A program made the position numbers and the translations under genes. The notes beneath the pieces are model-generated. The model saw only the letters and a list, made by a program, of their open reading frames with translations. It had not been told where the DNA came from and made no database searches. From Clostridia bacterium (GTDB taxonomy: Bacteria; Bacillota; Clostridia; Oscillospirales; Acutalibacteraceae): a stretch of DNA of 64,000 nucleotides. Positions 49,900-58,002 of this stretch are shown one piece after another. Where the stretch lies: assembly GCA_017415025.1 (NCBI GenBank), contig JAFQJH010000018.1:49519-113518 (forward strand), given 5' to 3'. Positions within the stretch are counted from its first letter, which is position 1, and each line of letters opens with the position of its first letter.

Positions 49900-50995
49900 A
49901 ATAGATTTTCCTCATCATTTCAATCACAACTGCTATTTCAAAGCTTTTAACTTTTTCAATATTACTCTTGCCCATCTTGGCTCTGTCACATCGTATTATC
50001 GTATCAATAGCCTCGATGCAATTATCTAAATCGGACGGTTCAAATAGTCTTCCGCCTGTTTCGTCGATTAAATCCACATTTCCGCGTATTTTACTGACAA
50101 CACAAGCGCATCCGCAAGCCATAGCTTCCATTAAAGATACGGATAAACCTTCACGAACAGACGGAAAACAAAACGCATCTGCTGAACGATTCAGCTCAAT
50201 TATATCCGTTCTATAGCCTAATAAATGAACTTGTTCTTCAACACCAAGCTCTCGCGACAAATCGAGTAAAAACTCGCTTTTATCACCTAACCCGGCAATA
50301 GCATAGTGGAGATCAGGATTTTTCAGTTTTGCCAATGCTTTTATAATAATTTGATGATTCTTATTTTCATTAAGCTCACCAACGGACAATAGAAGCAATG
50401 CATCCTCCGGAACTCCTATCTCACGTCTTTTTTCAGCTATGTCAATGTCAACACTTTCAAGCTTTGGCAAGTCAATACCGACACCGGGAACATAATAAAC
50501 ATCTTTGGCTCTAAGTTTATTCTTCGCGAAATCAAAGTCTTCTTTATTTATTGTAATTAATTTATCTGTGAAAAAAGAGCAAAATTTTTCAATAGGATAA
50601 AAAAGCATCCAATTCAGCTTCGGTGCTCCTTTATAGAAATGGAAGCCATGAGCAGTATAAAAAACCTTTAGACCACTCTTCCTGAATTTTCTGCAAACCA
50701 ATCTGGTTATTAAAGATGCATTCGGGGTGTGACAGTGAACTATATCATAATGCCCCTGTTGCATTATCCTTTTAAGTTGGCAGTAAGCCTTCACATTTTC
50801 CAAGCAAATTGGGGAACGAGAAAAATCAACTTGATAATGCTTGCAACCTAATTGATAATAAATACTGTCCAACTCTAAATCTTCACTATTGCAGGCTATA
50901 TCAACCTTATGTCCCTCATTAACAAGCATTTCAATATGCGGTTTAAAAAAACTGTTTATTGTCAAAGAGATCGTTGTCACATACAAAATCTTCAT
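49886..50995 (-). CDS. Glycosyltransferase family 4 (EpsF/Cap-like)
   Basis: 369 residues, GT-B fold. MKILYVTTISLTINSFFKPH, HCHTPNASLITRLVCRKFRK, FYTAHGFHFYKGAPKLNW (a segment typical of EPS GT4 enzymes acting second after the lipid carrier primer), LLSVGELNENKNHQ and CFPSVREGLSVSLMEAMACG. Probably adds the second sugar. Ends 4 bp after the GT2 remnant starts and starts by overlap with the acetyltransferase gene. Confidence 0.92.
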   Translation of the reverse strand: MKILYVTTISLTINSFFKPHIEMLVNEGHKVDIACNSEDLELDSIYYQLGCKHYQVDFSRSPICLENVKAYCQLKRIMQQGHYDIVHCHTPNASLITRLVCRKFRKSGLKVFYTAHGFHFYKGAPKLNWMLFYPIEKFCSFFTDKLITINKEDFDFAKNKLRAKDVYYVPGVGIDLPKLESVDIDIAEKRREIGVPEDALLLLSVGELNENKNHQIIIKALAKLKNPDLHYAIAGLGDKSEFLLDLSRELGVEEQVHLLGYRTDIIELNRSADAFCFPSVREGLSVSLMEAMACGCACVVSKIRGNVDLIDETGGRLFEPSDLDNCIEAIDTIIRCDRAKMGKSNIEKVKSFEIAVVIEMMRKIYFENV

Positions 50996-51597
50996 CTATT
51001 TTTCCTCGCCGGGATGCCGACATACGTGCCTTTATTGCGGATGTTATTGACTACAACCGCGCCGGCTCCGATAATGCAGTTATCACATATTTCTATATTA
51101 TTACTCACCGTGGCACCGATTCCGATATGAGAATCAGCTCCTATTTTTACCTCGCCTCCCAGGGCAACCCTCGGCGACAGGTGAACATAATCTTCAATCA
51201 CATTGTCGTGTTCAACTATTGAGCCCGTGTTTATAATGCAGTGCGCTCCGACGGTAGCTGAGGCATTTATCACTGCATTCGCCATTACCACTGTCCCCTT
51301 TCCGACAGATGCACTTACCGCTATCTGTGCGGAAGGATGGATGATTGTAATCCAGTTTACATCATATTTTTCAGCAATACTTTGTCTGATTGTGTTATTT
51401 CCTATTCCTATAATAAAATCCGTTTCGCCGTCGTTGAGGTTTTCGATGTCACCGGTTGTGCCGACAACAGGAAAACCCATACAGGTATCTGCACAATTAT
51501 CATCTATAAACCCGATATTCTTATATCCGTTTTTTAACGCGTTATCGGCAATCACCTTGCCGTGACCACCGGCGCCGATGATGATTAATTTATTCAT
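50992..51597 (-). CDS. NeuD/PglD-type sugar O/N-acetyltransferase
   Basis: 201 residues. N-terminal Rossmann-like domain LIIIGAGGHGKVIADNA, then a left-handed beta-helix (HPSAQIAVSASVGKGTVVMA; INTGSIVEHDNVIEDYVHLSP; GIGATVSNNIEICDNC) ending GAVVVNNIRNKGTYVGIPARK. Acetylates an amino- or hydroxy-sugar such as bacillosamine or sialic-acid-like units. ATG 51597 overlaps the sugar transferase 3' end by eight bases; longer frames lie inside that gene. Confidence 0.9.
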   Translation of the reverse strand: MNKLIIIGAGGHGKVIADNALKNGYKNIGFIDDNCADTCMGFPVVGTTGDIENLNDGETDFIIGIGNNTIRQSIAEKYDVNWITIIHPSAQIAVSASVGKGTVVMANAVINASATVGAHCIINTGSIVEHDNVIEDYVHLSPRVALGGEVKIGADSHIGIGATVSNNIEICDNCIIGAGAVVVNNIRNKGTYVGIPARKNR

Positions 51598-52237
51598 AAG
51601 TGACCTTATCCGCCTCACTGCCCATAAACTCTTCCATTGTTGCTGAGGTTGCAGAGGTAATACCCTCACGCTTCCACACCTTACCGACTGTCTGAATCAT
51701 AATTTTCAAGTCACCGAGGAAGGTTATGTTATCAATATAATCAACGTCATATTCAAATCGCTTTTCCCAGCTTATTGCATTTCTGCCGTTGATCTGGGCA
51801 AGCCCTGTTATTCCCGGTCGCACCTCAAGCCGTCTCGCCTGCTCTGCAGAATATCTGTTGATATATCTCACATAAAGCGCACGCGGACCGCACAGCGAAC
51901 AGGTAGTATTAACCACATTAAGAAGCGACGGTAATTCATCAAGAGAAGTGCTTCTCAAAAAACTGCCGAACTTATCAAGTCTCTGCTCATCCGGAAGCAG
52001 ATCCCCTTCGTCATCCCTCGCGTCGGACATTGTTCTGAACTTATACATATAAAAAGGTTTTCCGTCTTTTCCCGCACGCTCCTGCTTGAAAATGACAGGC
52101 GCTCCGAGCTTTGTGCGCACAAGCAAGGCAACCACGAGCAAAACAGGGCTGAGCACAACAAGTGCAAGGGACGCAAGAATTACATCCTGCGGTACCTTTA
52201 TGTACTTTTCATAAAATCCTTTCTTGTGTTTAGCCAT
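51590..52237 (-). CDS. Initiating sugar transferase (undecaprenyl-phosphate glycosyl-1-phosphate transferase)
   Basis: 215 residues. One N-terminal membrane segment (DVILASLALVVLSPVLLVVAL, about 14-34) then the bacterial sugar transferase domain: APVIFKQERAGKDGKPF, YKFRTM, TSLDELPSLLNVV, GPRAL and RPGITGLAQINGRNAISWEKR. Starts EPS repeat units by moving sugar-1-phosphate onto undecaprenyl phosphate; EpsL/PglC-like short form. First gene after the attenuator-like hairpin. Confidence 0.94.
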   Translation of the reverse strand: MAKHKKGFYEKYIKVPQDVILASLALVVLSPVLLVVALLVRTKLGAPVIFKQERAGKDGKPFYMYKFRTMSDARDDEGDLLPDEQRLDKFGSFLRSTSLDELPSLLNVVNTTCSLCGPRALYVRYINRYSAEQARRLEVRPGITGLAQINGRNAISWEKRFEYDVDYIDNITFLGDLKIMIQTVGKVWKREGITSATSATMEEFMGSEADKVTYE

Positions 52238-52297
52238 TATATACCCCATTCTGAAATTGATGCTCCGTATAAAAACGGGCGGATAAAGACGTTAAAA

Positions 52298-52326
52298 GGC
52301 CGAACAGTGATTTCTCACCGTCGGCC
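52298..52326 (-). terminator. Attenuator-like hairpin between LCP and sugar transferase genes
   Basis: Minus strand GGCCGACGGTGA / TCACTGTTCGGCC with GAAA loop, followed by TTTTAACG. It separates the regulatory/export part of the EPS locus from the biosynthetic part. The 200-nt leader 52250-52453 also has TTCCGGAA repeated around the LCP stop codon. Confidence 0.7.
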
Positions 52327-52453
52327 AACTCTGATTAACAATAAGATTTTGCTTGATTCCGTGATTTTAAATTCCGCAAATTTTTCTAAAGAACCCTGCG
52401 CAAAACCTGACAACTAATCCGAGCTAACCGTTGCTGAAAACTTCCTTCCGGAA

Positions 52454-53467
52454 TCAGTTTTCCGGAACATAAAACAACTCTACTACTGTTTCTTTTATTG
52501 ACTCTGCATCAGGGTGAAATTCAAGATATGTTTCTCCCATTACAGTTTCACCTTCAATATCGCGTATACCTGCAAAACTATAATCTGCGATTTTTTCCGC
52601 AATTGATTGCAGGCGGCTTGCTGAACAGTCCGAAATAATATCGGACGTAAGCTTTGAAGCTGAATCTACTATAAAATTTTCATCCTCATCAAGACACTCA
52701 ACCGTCTTGCGGTAAAGTGCTTCAAGGTACTGTTGCTGGCGCTCCATTCGACGGTTATTGGTGCTGTCGTCAAGGCCGTATCTTGACCTTACATAATTGA
52801 GCGCATGCTCACCCTTGAGAGTAACCTCCCTGCCCTTGACGAGAGTATCGTCGATACCGCTGAAATCATCAAGAACTCTTACAGTTACTCCGCCGACAAG
52901 GTCATTATATTCTTCCACTGCGTCCATTGTTACAGATACGTAGTGGTCAATTTCGATATTAAGAAGAAGGTCTGACACCGCTTCGGCAGTATTTCTGCAG
53001 CTTATCTCCTTACCGTTACCGTAGGTATGAGCGAGCGCAAGCTGCTGGCTGACGGTGTCAATTCTGTCACCTGCCACGCCGAGAACGCTCATCTGTGCAA
53101 CTGTATCACGGTTGATATGAAGAGCAGTACATTCTTCCTTTTCGTTATCAATTACGAGAAGCATAAGAAAATCCGCCTGCATACTGTTGCTGTAAGAGTC
53201 CTCATCATCGCGGTCAAACTTATCAAGACCGAGTACAAGAACAGTTTCCACATTCTCGTTAAGGTCATACTGTTTGCCGTTGAATTCCAGGCTCTGGCTG
53301 ACTACTTCCGTATTATCGGGCTCATCATACCTGCCCGTGTAACGCTCCCACAGGCTGATTGCATATAAAATACCGCATACTGCAATGATAATCGCAAGTA
53401 TCACTGCAGTTATTCTTAAAATACGGTCATTCTTTTTCTTACGTCTCGAATGATGTTTTCTGCTCAT
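52454..53467 (-). CDS. LytR-CpsA-Psr (LCP) family ligase
   Basis: 337 residues. One N-terminal membrane segment (about 17-37) then the extracellular LCP domain: VETVLVLGLDKF, QADFLMLLVID, ALHINRDTVAQMSVLG (polyprenyl-phosphate-contact Arg/Asp), LVGGVTVRVLDDF, and GEHALNYVRSRYGLDDSTNNRRMERQQQYL (split motif; RxRxGxxDxxRxxRQ-like). Attaches the finished polysaccharide from its lipid carrier to peptidoglycan. ATG overlaps the LPXTG gene stop (ATGA). Confidence 0.93.
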   Translation of the reverse strand: MSRKHHSRRKKKNDRILRITAVILAIIIAVCGILYAISLWERYTGRYDEPDNTEVVSQSLEFNGKQYDLNENVETVLVLGLDKFDRDDEDSYSNSMQADFLMLLVIDNEKEECTALHINRDTVAQMSVLGVAGDRIDTVSQQLALAHTYGNGKEISCRNTAEAVSDLLLNIEIDHYVSVTMDAVEEYNDLVGGVTVRVLDDFSGIDDTLVKGREVTLKGEHALNYVRSRYGLDDSTNNRRMERQQQYLEALYRKTVECLDEDENFIVDSASKLTSDIISDCSASRLQSIAEKIADYSFAGIRDIEGETVMGETYLEFHPDAESIKETVVELFYVPEN

Positions 53468-54135
53468 ACTGTTTTCTTCTTAATGCTGACGCAAACTACG
53501 ATAAGTGCGATTGAGCAAACGAACATAATGATGGGAAGAACGAAGCTGACATCACCTGTATCGGGAAGGTTGACTGAACCTGCTTCCTTCTCAACAACAA
53601 CTGCGAAAGGAGAAAAATCCTTGACCGTAAACTCAAGCGTTTCGCCGTCGGAAAGCACGTGTGCATTCTCAACAAACTCCCACACACCGTCGTTATAGTG
53701 AAGCAAGCCGACAAATCTGTTCAGTGTGTCTGCACTGAGCTTGATGCGGAAAGCACCGTGAGAATCGTGGATATCACAATTATAGTAGCTGACATCAAAC
53801 AAATCGCTTACAGCAAGGTTTGCTTCGCGAAGACCTTTGCCTGCAACATAAGCTGAAAATGCAGTGTTGAGTGATGTAAGATCAGTACCGCTTGCAATAA
53901 TCTTATAAACCTTTTCAATATCTGCAAGAGCCTTTGCTGGAAGAGTGTCGCGCTCCTTATACGGTGTGACAACAAGTTTTGCCGTACAATCTTCGCTTTC
54001 GTTTTCACCCTCAATAAGCTCCGGGCCCTCATTTCTTGACGGGCTCTGAACAAAGTTGCCGGGTGCAGCAAATGCCGTAACACCGAGAACAAATAACATA
54101 ACCAGTGTGAGACAGAATGCTAAAATCTTTTTCAT
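53464..54135 (-). CDS. Sortase-anchored (LPXTG) surface protein of the EPS locus
   Basis: 223 residues. Signal peptide (MKKILAFCLTLVMLFVLGVTAFA), an extracellular domain of about 160 residues, then the cell wall sorting signal LPDTG, a membrane segment and KKK tail. DFSPFAVVVEK just before it is a module end seen in other Clostridial surface proteins. Domain function unknown. ATG 54135 with AAAGGATG. Sits between the phosphatase and LCP genes, so its partner is probably the wall-linked polysaccharide; no sortase gene in the window. Confidence 0.85.
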   Translation of the reverse strand: MKKILAFCLTLVMLFVLGVTAFAAPGNFVQSPSRNEGPELIEGENESEDCTAKLVVTPYKERDTLPAKALADIEKVYKIIASGTDLTSLNTAFSAYVAGKGLREANLAVSDLFDVSYYNCDIHDSHGAFRIKLSADTLNRFVGLLHYNDGVWEFVENAHVLSDGETLEFTVKDFSPFAVVVEKEAGSVNLPDTGDVSFVLPIIMFVCSIALIVVCVSIKKKTV

Positions 54136-54179
54136 ATCTATCATCCTTTCAAAGATAAGTGATTAAAAGGGTCTGCTGT

Positions 54180-54872
54180 TTATAACAAAAACATTTCGTT
54201 TTCGTATTCAATTAAATCATTAAGGAACTGCGTTCCGAGTTTTTTCCCGATAAGCTCATACGCTTTTGCAATCTCGGGAGGACGCGTGGTTAAATTATGG
54301 CAATCAGAGCCGATAAAGTGCAGTTTTTCCTTGCGGAAAAGGTTCAGCGCCTTATGCTTTGAAAAAAATCCCGTAACAAAATCGGCATTCACCTGCATAA
54401 GCACATCGTTCGCCAACAGCTTTTCAAAAACATCGGCCGACTGATAGTTCATATATCTTTCTATATGCGCGAGAACAACCGTATGTCCCGAATAAGCGGC
54501 AAGATTGAACAATTCGCTGAGAACATATTCCGTCCAGCGTGCACCCGGCATTTCGATAAGAAGCATCCGAGTTCCCTGAATACAAAGGTCTGAAAGATTT
54601 TCGAGCTTGCTGATGCCGTCGTAATACCTGACCTCTGCGCCGAGCACAATTTCGGGAGAAGCCTCCGCAAATTCGGCTTTAAGCTTTTCAAAGGATTTCT
54701 GACGCCTTTCAAGAAACGAGCTGACCGAATCGTCATTCGCGTAAAAATGCGGAGTGACAACAACACGCTTTACCCCCTGCGCCTTAAGGCTGTTGAGCAT
54801 AGCTATGCTCTCCTGCGTGTTTTTACTGCCGTCGTCCATTACGGGCAGAATATGTGAATGAAAATCAATCAC
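54180..54872 (-). CDS. CpsB/YwqE-type PHP tyrosine-protein phosphatase
   Basis: 230 residues. PHP metal motifs: MIDFHSHILPVMDDGS (3-18), VVVTPHFY, GAEVRYYD, LAHIERY and GSDCHNL. Dephosphorylates the tyrosine kinase of the same operon and so tunes EPS length and output; cytoplasmic. Twelve bases downstream of the kinase gene. Confidence 0.94.
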   Translation of the reverse strand: MIDFHSHILPVMDDGSKNTQESIAMLNSLKAQGVKRVVVTPHFYANDDSVSSFLERRQKSFEKLKAEFAEASPEIVLGAEVRYYDGISKLENLSDLCIQGTRMLLIEMPGARWTEYVLSELFNLAAYSGHTVVLAHIERYMNYQSADVFEKLLANDVLMQVNADFVTGFFSKHKALNLFRKEKLHFIGSDCHNLTTRPPEIAKAYELIGKKLGTQFLNDLIEYENEMFLL

Positions 54873-54884
54873 AATCGGTTCTCC

Positions 54885-55643
54885 TTAGTTTTCTGCTGAA
54901 TCGTAGTTGCCGTAGGTCTTATAGTACTTGTAGTACCTCTTGTACTTGTACTTTCCGTAAGAGCCTCTGCCGTTCTTTGCCTCGTTGATAACACATCCGA
55001 GCACCTTTACGTCAGAAAGCTTAATCTGTCTGAAGCAGGTTTCGAGCTCCTTCTTTTCGGTATAATCCTCACGGATAACCACAATCATACCCGAAATATA
55101 CTTCGAAACCGTAAGTGCATCGGAAACAATATTGACGGGCGGTAAATCAAAAATGATGTAATCAAAGCTCTTTGCAAAAACCTTCAGAAGATTTTCCATT
55201 CTCTTTGAGCCGAGAAGCTCGGAGGGATTGGGAGGAAGGTCGCCTGACGGCAGAATGTACCAATTGTTGAACAACTCTGATTTGAAGCTGCTCATCTGTA
55301 CCGAATCGTCACCCTTGATTAAATCGGTAAGACCCGGAGAGTTGGGGATTCTCATTTTCTTCGCAATACTCGGAAGTCTCAGGTCACCGTCGATGAGAAG
55401 GACTTTTTTACCGCTTTCTGCAAGAACGTAGGAAAGATTAACCGCAGTAGTACTCTTACCCTCGCCTCGCATAGCACTTGTTACGCCGATTATCGCACAG
55501 CCCTCTTCCTCGGGAAGAGTGAAGGTAAGGTTCGTTCTGAGAAGCTTATACTGCTCCGTGGCTGTGAATTTGAGATTCTTATGCAGGGTTTTTTCGTTTT
55601 CTTTAACAATTGACTTATCTGCTGATTTGGATCGAAATCCCAT
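54885..55643 (-). CDS. CpsD/YwqD-type tyrosine-protein kinase
   Basis: 252 residues. BY-kinase ATPase: Walker A VTSAMRGEGKSTTAVNLS, Walker A' KKVLLIDGDLRLPS, Walker B FDYIIFDLPPVNI. Ends in a Tyr/Lys-rich tail (KYKYKRYYKYYKTYGNYDSA) with about nine Tyr, the autophosphorylation cluster. Activated by the membrane partner encoded just upstream (gap 12 bp). ATG 55643 with GGGGGTG. Confidence 0.94.
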   Translation of the reverse strand: MGFRSKSADKSIVKENEKTLHKNLKFTATEQYKLLRTNLTFTLPEEEGCAIIGVTSAMRGEGKSTTAVNLSYVLAESGKKVLLIDGDLRLPSIAKKMRIPNSPGLTDLIKGDDSVQMSSFKSELFNNWYILPSGDLPPNPSELLGSKRMENLLKVFAKSFDYIIFDLPPVNIVSDALTVSKYISGMIVVIREDYTEKKELETCFRQIKLSDVKVLGCVINEAKNGRGSYGKYKYKRYYKYYKTYGNYDSAEN

Positions 55644-55655
55644 ATTCACACCCCC

Positions 55656-56417
55656 TTATTTCTTCTTGTAGTAATAACGCTGATAATATCCGTATCGCTT
55701 TGTCGGAGTTTCCAGAAGGTCGGGAATCTTCGCAAGTATCGGATAATTGTATGTGTTAAGGATATATTCCTCATCGTGAACGGTGTTATCAATAAGGGCG
55801 AGAACAACCACGAACAGGCAGGAAAGCAATGCGCCCAAGACAAAGCCGATCGCAGTGAAGCCCGTTATGCTCGGTGCAACCTTTTCCTTAACTGCTATTG
55901 CCGAATCTACAACCTCCATTGAGCTTCCTTCAACAACCTCTGATATTCTTCTCGGAAGAATACGGGCAATGCCGTTGGCAATTTTTTCCGCCTCATAAGG
56001 ATCTTCACACGTTACGGTAACGCCCATAATCTCGGTTTCATTGACGGGAGCGGCTTCAATCATATTGTAAAGCTCTTTCCACTCATAATCGACACCTGTG
56101 GTTTTGATAATTTCCTCAAGAGTCGTGCGGTTCTTGAGAAGTACGGTATAGGTTTTAACAAGGCTCTGTGCCGCACTGATTTCGGACGAGCTGATGCTGA
56201 AGCCGATATCGCCCACTGTAAACGAGCTGTTGTTGACGTAAAGCATAATCGACGAAGAATACGTCGGTGCAATCGCAAAAGCGGCAATTGAAAAACCGAT
56301 TGCGGCGCCGATAAAACTGGCAATAATTATTAACCACGCTCTTTGGATAAGCGTTTTAATTATATGCGTCAGGTCGATTACAAAATATTCTTTTGTATTA
56401 ATTTTGGACTGTTCCAT
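55656..56417 (-). CDS. Chain-length determinant / kinase activator (Wzz, CpsC/YveK-like)
   Basis: 253 residues. Two membrane segments (about 24-46 and 180-203) flank an outside coiled domain; DLTHIIKTLIQRAWLIIIASFIGAA at the N-terminus (split) and a GATFSLTAIAE-like shadow excluded; the proline-rich segment before TM2 reads KVAPSITGFTAIG. Activates the tyrosine kinase and sets polymer length. The C-terminus is itself Tyr-rich (KRYGYYQRYYYKKK), which is unusual. First gene of the EPS operon, directly behind the regulated promoter. Confidence 0.92.
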   Translation of the reverse strand: MEQSKINTKEYFVIDLTHIIKTLIQRAWLIIIASFIGAAIGFSIAAFAIAPTYSSSIMLYVNNSSFTVGDIGFSISSSEISAAQSLVKTYTVLLKNRTTLEEIIKTTGVDYEWKELYNMIEAAPVNETEIMGVTVTCEDPYEAEKIANGIARILPRRISEVVEGSSMEVVDSAIAVKEKVAPSITGFTAIGFVLGALLSCLFVVVLALIDNTVHDEEYILNTYNYPILAKIPDLLETPTKRYGYYQRYYYKKK

Positions 56418-56475
56418 TGTATTAACACCTCATAATTCTTACAAAGAAAAAAAGATAAAACTCCAGACATACCTG

Positions 56476-56523
56476 TGTAGTATAATACCATAAATCTCAT
56501 AGTAAAGTCAACAAAATACTACA
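56476..56523. promoter_or_regulatory. Inverted repeat over the EPS promoter (probable operator)
   Basis: TGTAGTAT (56476-56483) and ATACTACA (56516-56523), a perfect 8-bp inverted pair 32 bp apart. The left arm overlaps the -10 of the wzz promoter and the right arm faces the divergent XRE gene. Confidence 0.55.
56482..56511 (-). promoter_or_regulatory. Promoter of the EPS operon
   Basis: Minus strand TTGACT (56506-56511), 18-bp spacer, TATTAT (56482-56487), about 65 bp before the wzz ATG. Confidence 0.6.
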
Positions 56524-56555
56524 TTATTTTTTATTATTCTAAATTAGAAAAGAGA

Positions 56556-56804
56556 ATGCAAATGGACACATATTTCTGCACAAAATCAAGAATTTTTGAG
56601 CTTATTGAGGAGCGGCATTTATCAATACATGCGCCGGCAATAAAATCAGGTGTTGCGCCGTCAACAATAAAAAATATTCTTTACGGCAAAAGCAAAAATC
56701 CCGGAGTTGTCACTCTCAAGCTGCTGTGTGACGGACTCGGGATAAGCCTTTTTGATTTTTTTGATACCGAACATTTCCGTTCAACGGTACCCGAAGATAT
56801 ATAG
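56556..56804 (+). CDS. XRE-family HTH regulator, divergent from the EPS operon
   Basis: 82 residues, a single HTH domain: RIFELIEERHLSIHAPAIKSGVAPSTIKNILYGKSKNPGV (parts of one HTH), then TLKLLCDGLGISLFDFFD. No signal-binding domain. ATG at 56556 (or 56562) follows GAAAAGAGA. Position and the inverted repeat suggest it controls the EPS promoter and itself. Ends at a bidirectional terminator. Confidence 0.85.
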   Translation: MQMDTYFCTKSRIFELIEERHLSIHAPAIKSGVAPSTIKNILYGKSKNPGVVTLKLLCDGLGISLFDFFDTEHFRSTVPEDI

Positions 56805-56814
56805 TACATAAAGA

Positions 56815-56862
56815 AAACCACGGAACTGCTTTACAAAGAAGTTCCGTGGTTTATATTTTTTC
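56815..56862. terminator. Bidirectional terminator between XRE and GDPD genes
   Basis: AAACCACGGAACT / AGTTCCGTGGTTT followed by ATATTTTTT on the + strand. Confidence 0.9.
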
Positions 56863-56876
56863 TGATGATACTATTT

Positions 56877-57893
56877 TCAATCTTCAAGTGCATCACGGAT
56901 GCGGTCGGGATAGTCTGTCATAAGAAGATCTGCGCCTGCTTCAGCAAGGTATTTTGCATCGTCTGCATTGTTTACCGTCCAGTACTGCATAGAAATGCCG
57001 TACTTATGAGCATAGTCGATAAAGCCCGTTTTGCCGAGATTTGCCACAAGCAGGATTCCGTCATCCCAATAATAGGGCATCTGCAAGGCGGTATATTTTA
57101 AATCAGCTTCACTCAAATCCTCATTTCTTGTATAGCATCCGTACAAATCGACAATTTCAAACGGGTTTGCCGATCTGTTCATCTTGCCATCGTACTTGAT
57201 ATCAATATATGCTGAAACATCAGGCCAGAAGCTGGCAACAATTACTCTGTCGCCGAGATTATATTCTTCCATAAGCCCGTAGATGCCGTCAACAATCTTC
57301 GGAGCCCACGGGTGAGGATACTTAATCTCGATGATGTATCGGTACTTTCCGGGAGCTTCACCCTCAACACAGGCAAAAACATCCTTGAGCGCGGTCATTC
57401 TGATTTCATCGGGAATATCCTCTCCCCTGAGACCGCGGTAGGGATAGCTGTCGCCCGATTTAAAGTTTTCACCCATATTAAGATTGCGCAGTTCTTCATA
57501 GGTTTTCATAAAAACGGCTGTGTTTTCTCTGCCGAAGTATTCCGCACTGTCGCTCATTTCATCAAGAGAAAGGCTGTGGTACAGCACGATTACGCCATCC
57601 TTTGTGAGCTGAACGTCCATTTCGATTATAGCGGAATCGTCCTCAGCATAGACGAGGTTGGACTTGACCGCCATAAGCGTGTTTTCCGGTGCGGCGCCCT
57701 TACCGCTTCTGTGGGAAGAAATAAGCGTTTCGCCGTAATCGGGCAGAAAGTACTCGCCCGTATCCTGATTTTTAAATGACGGTGTTTCGGGTGCAGGCGG
57801 ACTGAATGAGCTGATGCACATAAGACCCGCAACAATGAACAGCATCACTTTTTTCATTACAGTAAAAGCCAGAAGAATTAATTTCTCAATCAT
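56877..57893 (-). CDS. Glycerophosphodiester phosphodiesterase, exported
   Basis: 338 residues. Hydrophobic N-terminus (about 5-30) acting as signal or anchor; GLMC is a weak lipobox. GDPD barrel with intact catalytic set: SHRSGKGAAPENT (His61), IEMDVQLTKDGVIVLYH (Glu91, Asp93, His106), IIEIKYPH and LMTDYPD at the end. Releases glycerol-3-phosphate from glycerophosphodiesters or lipoteichoic acid outside the cell. Unlike the homologue at 5.0-5.9 kb it should be active. ATG follows GAGGAGAGG. Confidence 0.9.
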   Translation of the reverse strand: MIEKLILLAFTVMKKVMLFIVAGLMCISSFSPPAPETPSFKNQDTGEYFLPDYGETLISSHRSGKGAAPENTLMAVKSNLVYAEDDSAIIEMDVQLTKDGVIVLYHSLSLDEMSDSAEYFGRENTAVFMKTYEELRNLNMGENFKSGDSYPYRGLRGEDIPDEIRMTALKDVFACVEGEAPGKYRYIIEIKYPHPWAPKIVDGIYGLMEEYNLGDRVIVASFWPDVSAYIDIKYDGKMNRSANPFEIVDLYGCYTRNEDLSEADLKYTALQMPYYWDDGILLVANLGKTGFIDYAHKYGISMQYWTVNNADDAKYLAEAGADLLMTDYPDRIRDALED

Positions 57894-57967
57894 AGACTTT
57901 ACCTCTCCTCAATTCCTGTTTAATTTCTATTTTTGAATATTGTATCACATTAACAAGAAAATGCAAG

Positions 57968-58001
57968 CATAATCCCGCAAACTTTTGTCTGCGGGATTTA
58001 A
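57968..58001 (-). terminator. Weak terminator-like hairpin after the ABC permease gene
   Basis: AATCCCGCA / TGCGGGATT, but no clear T-run on the minus strand. Confidence 0.45.
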
Positions 58002-58002
58002 A

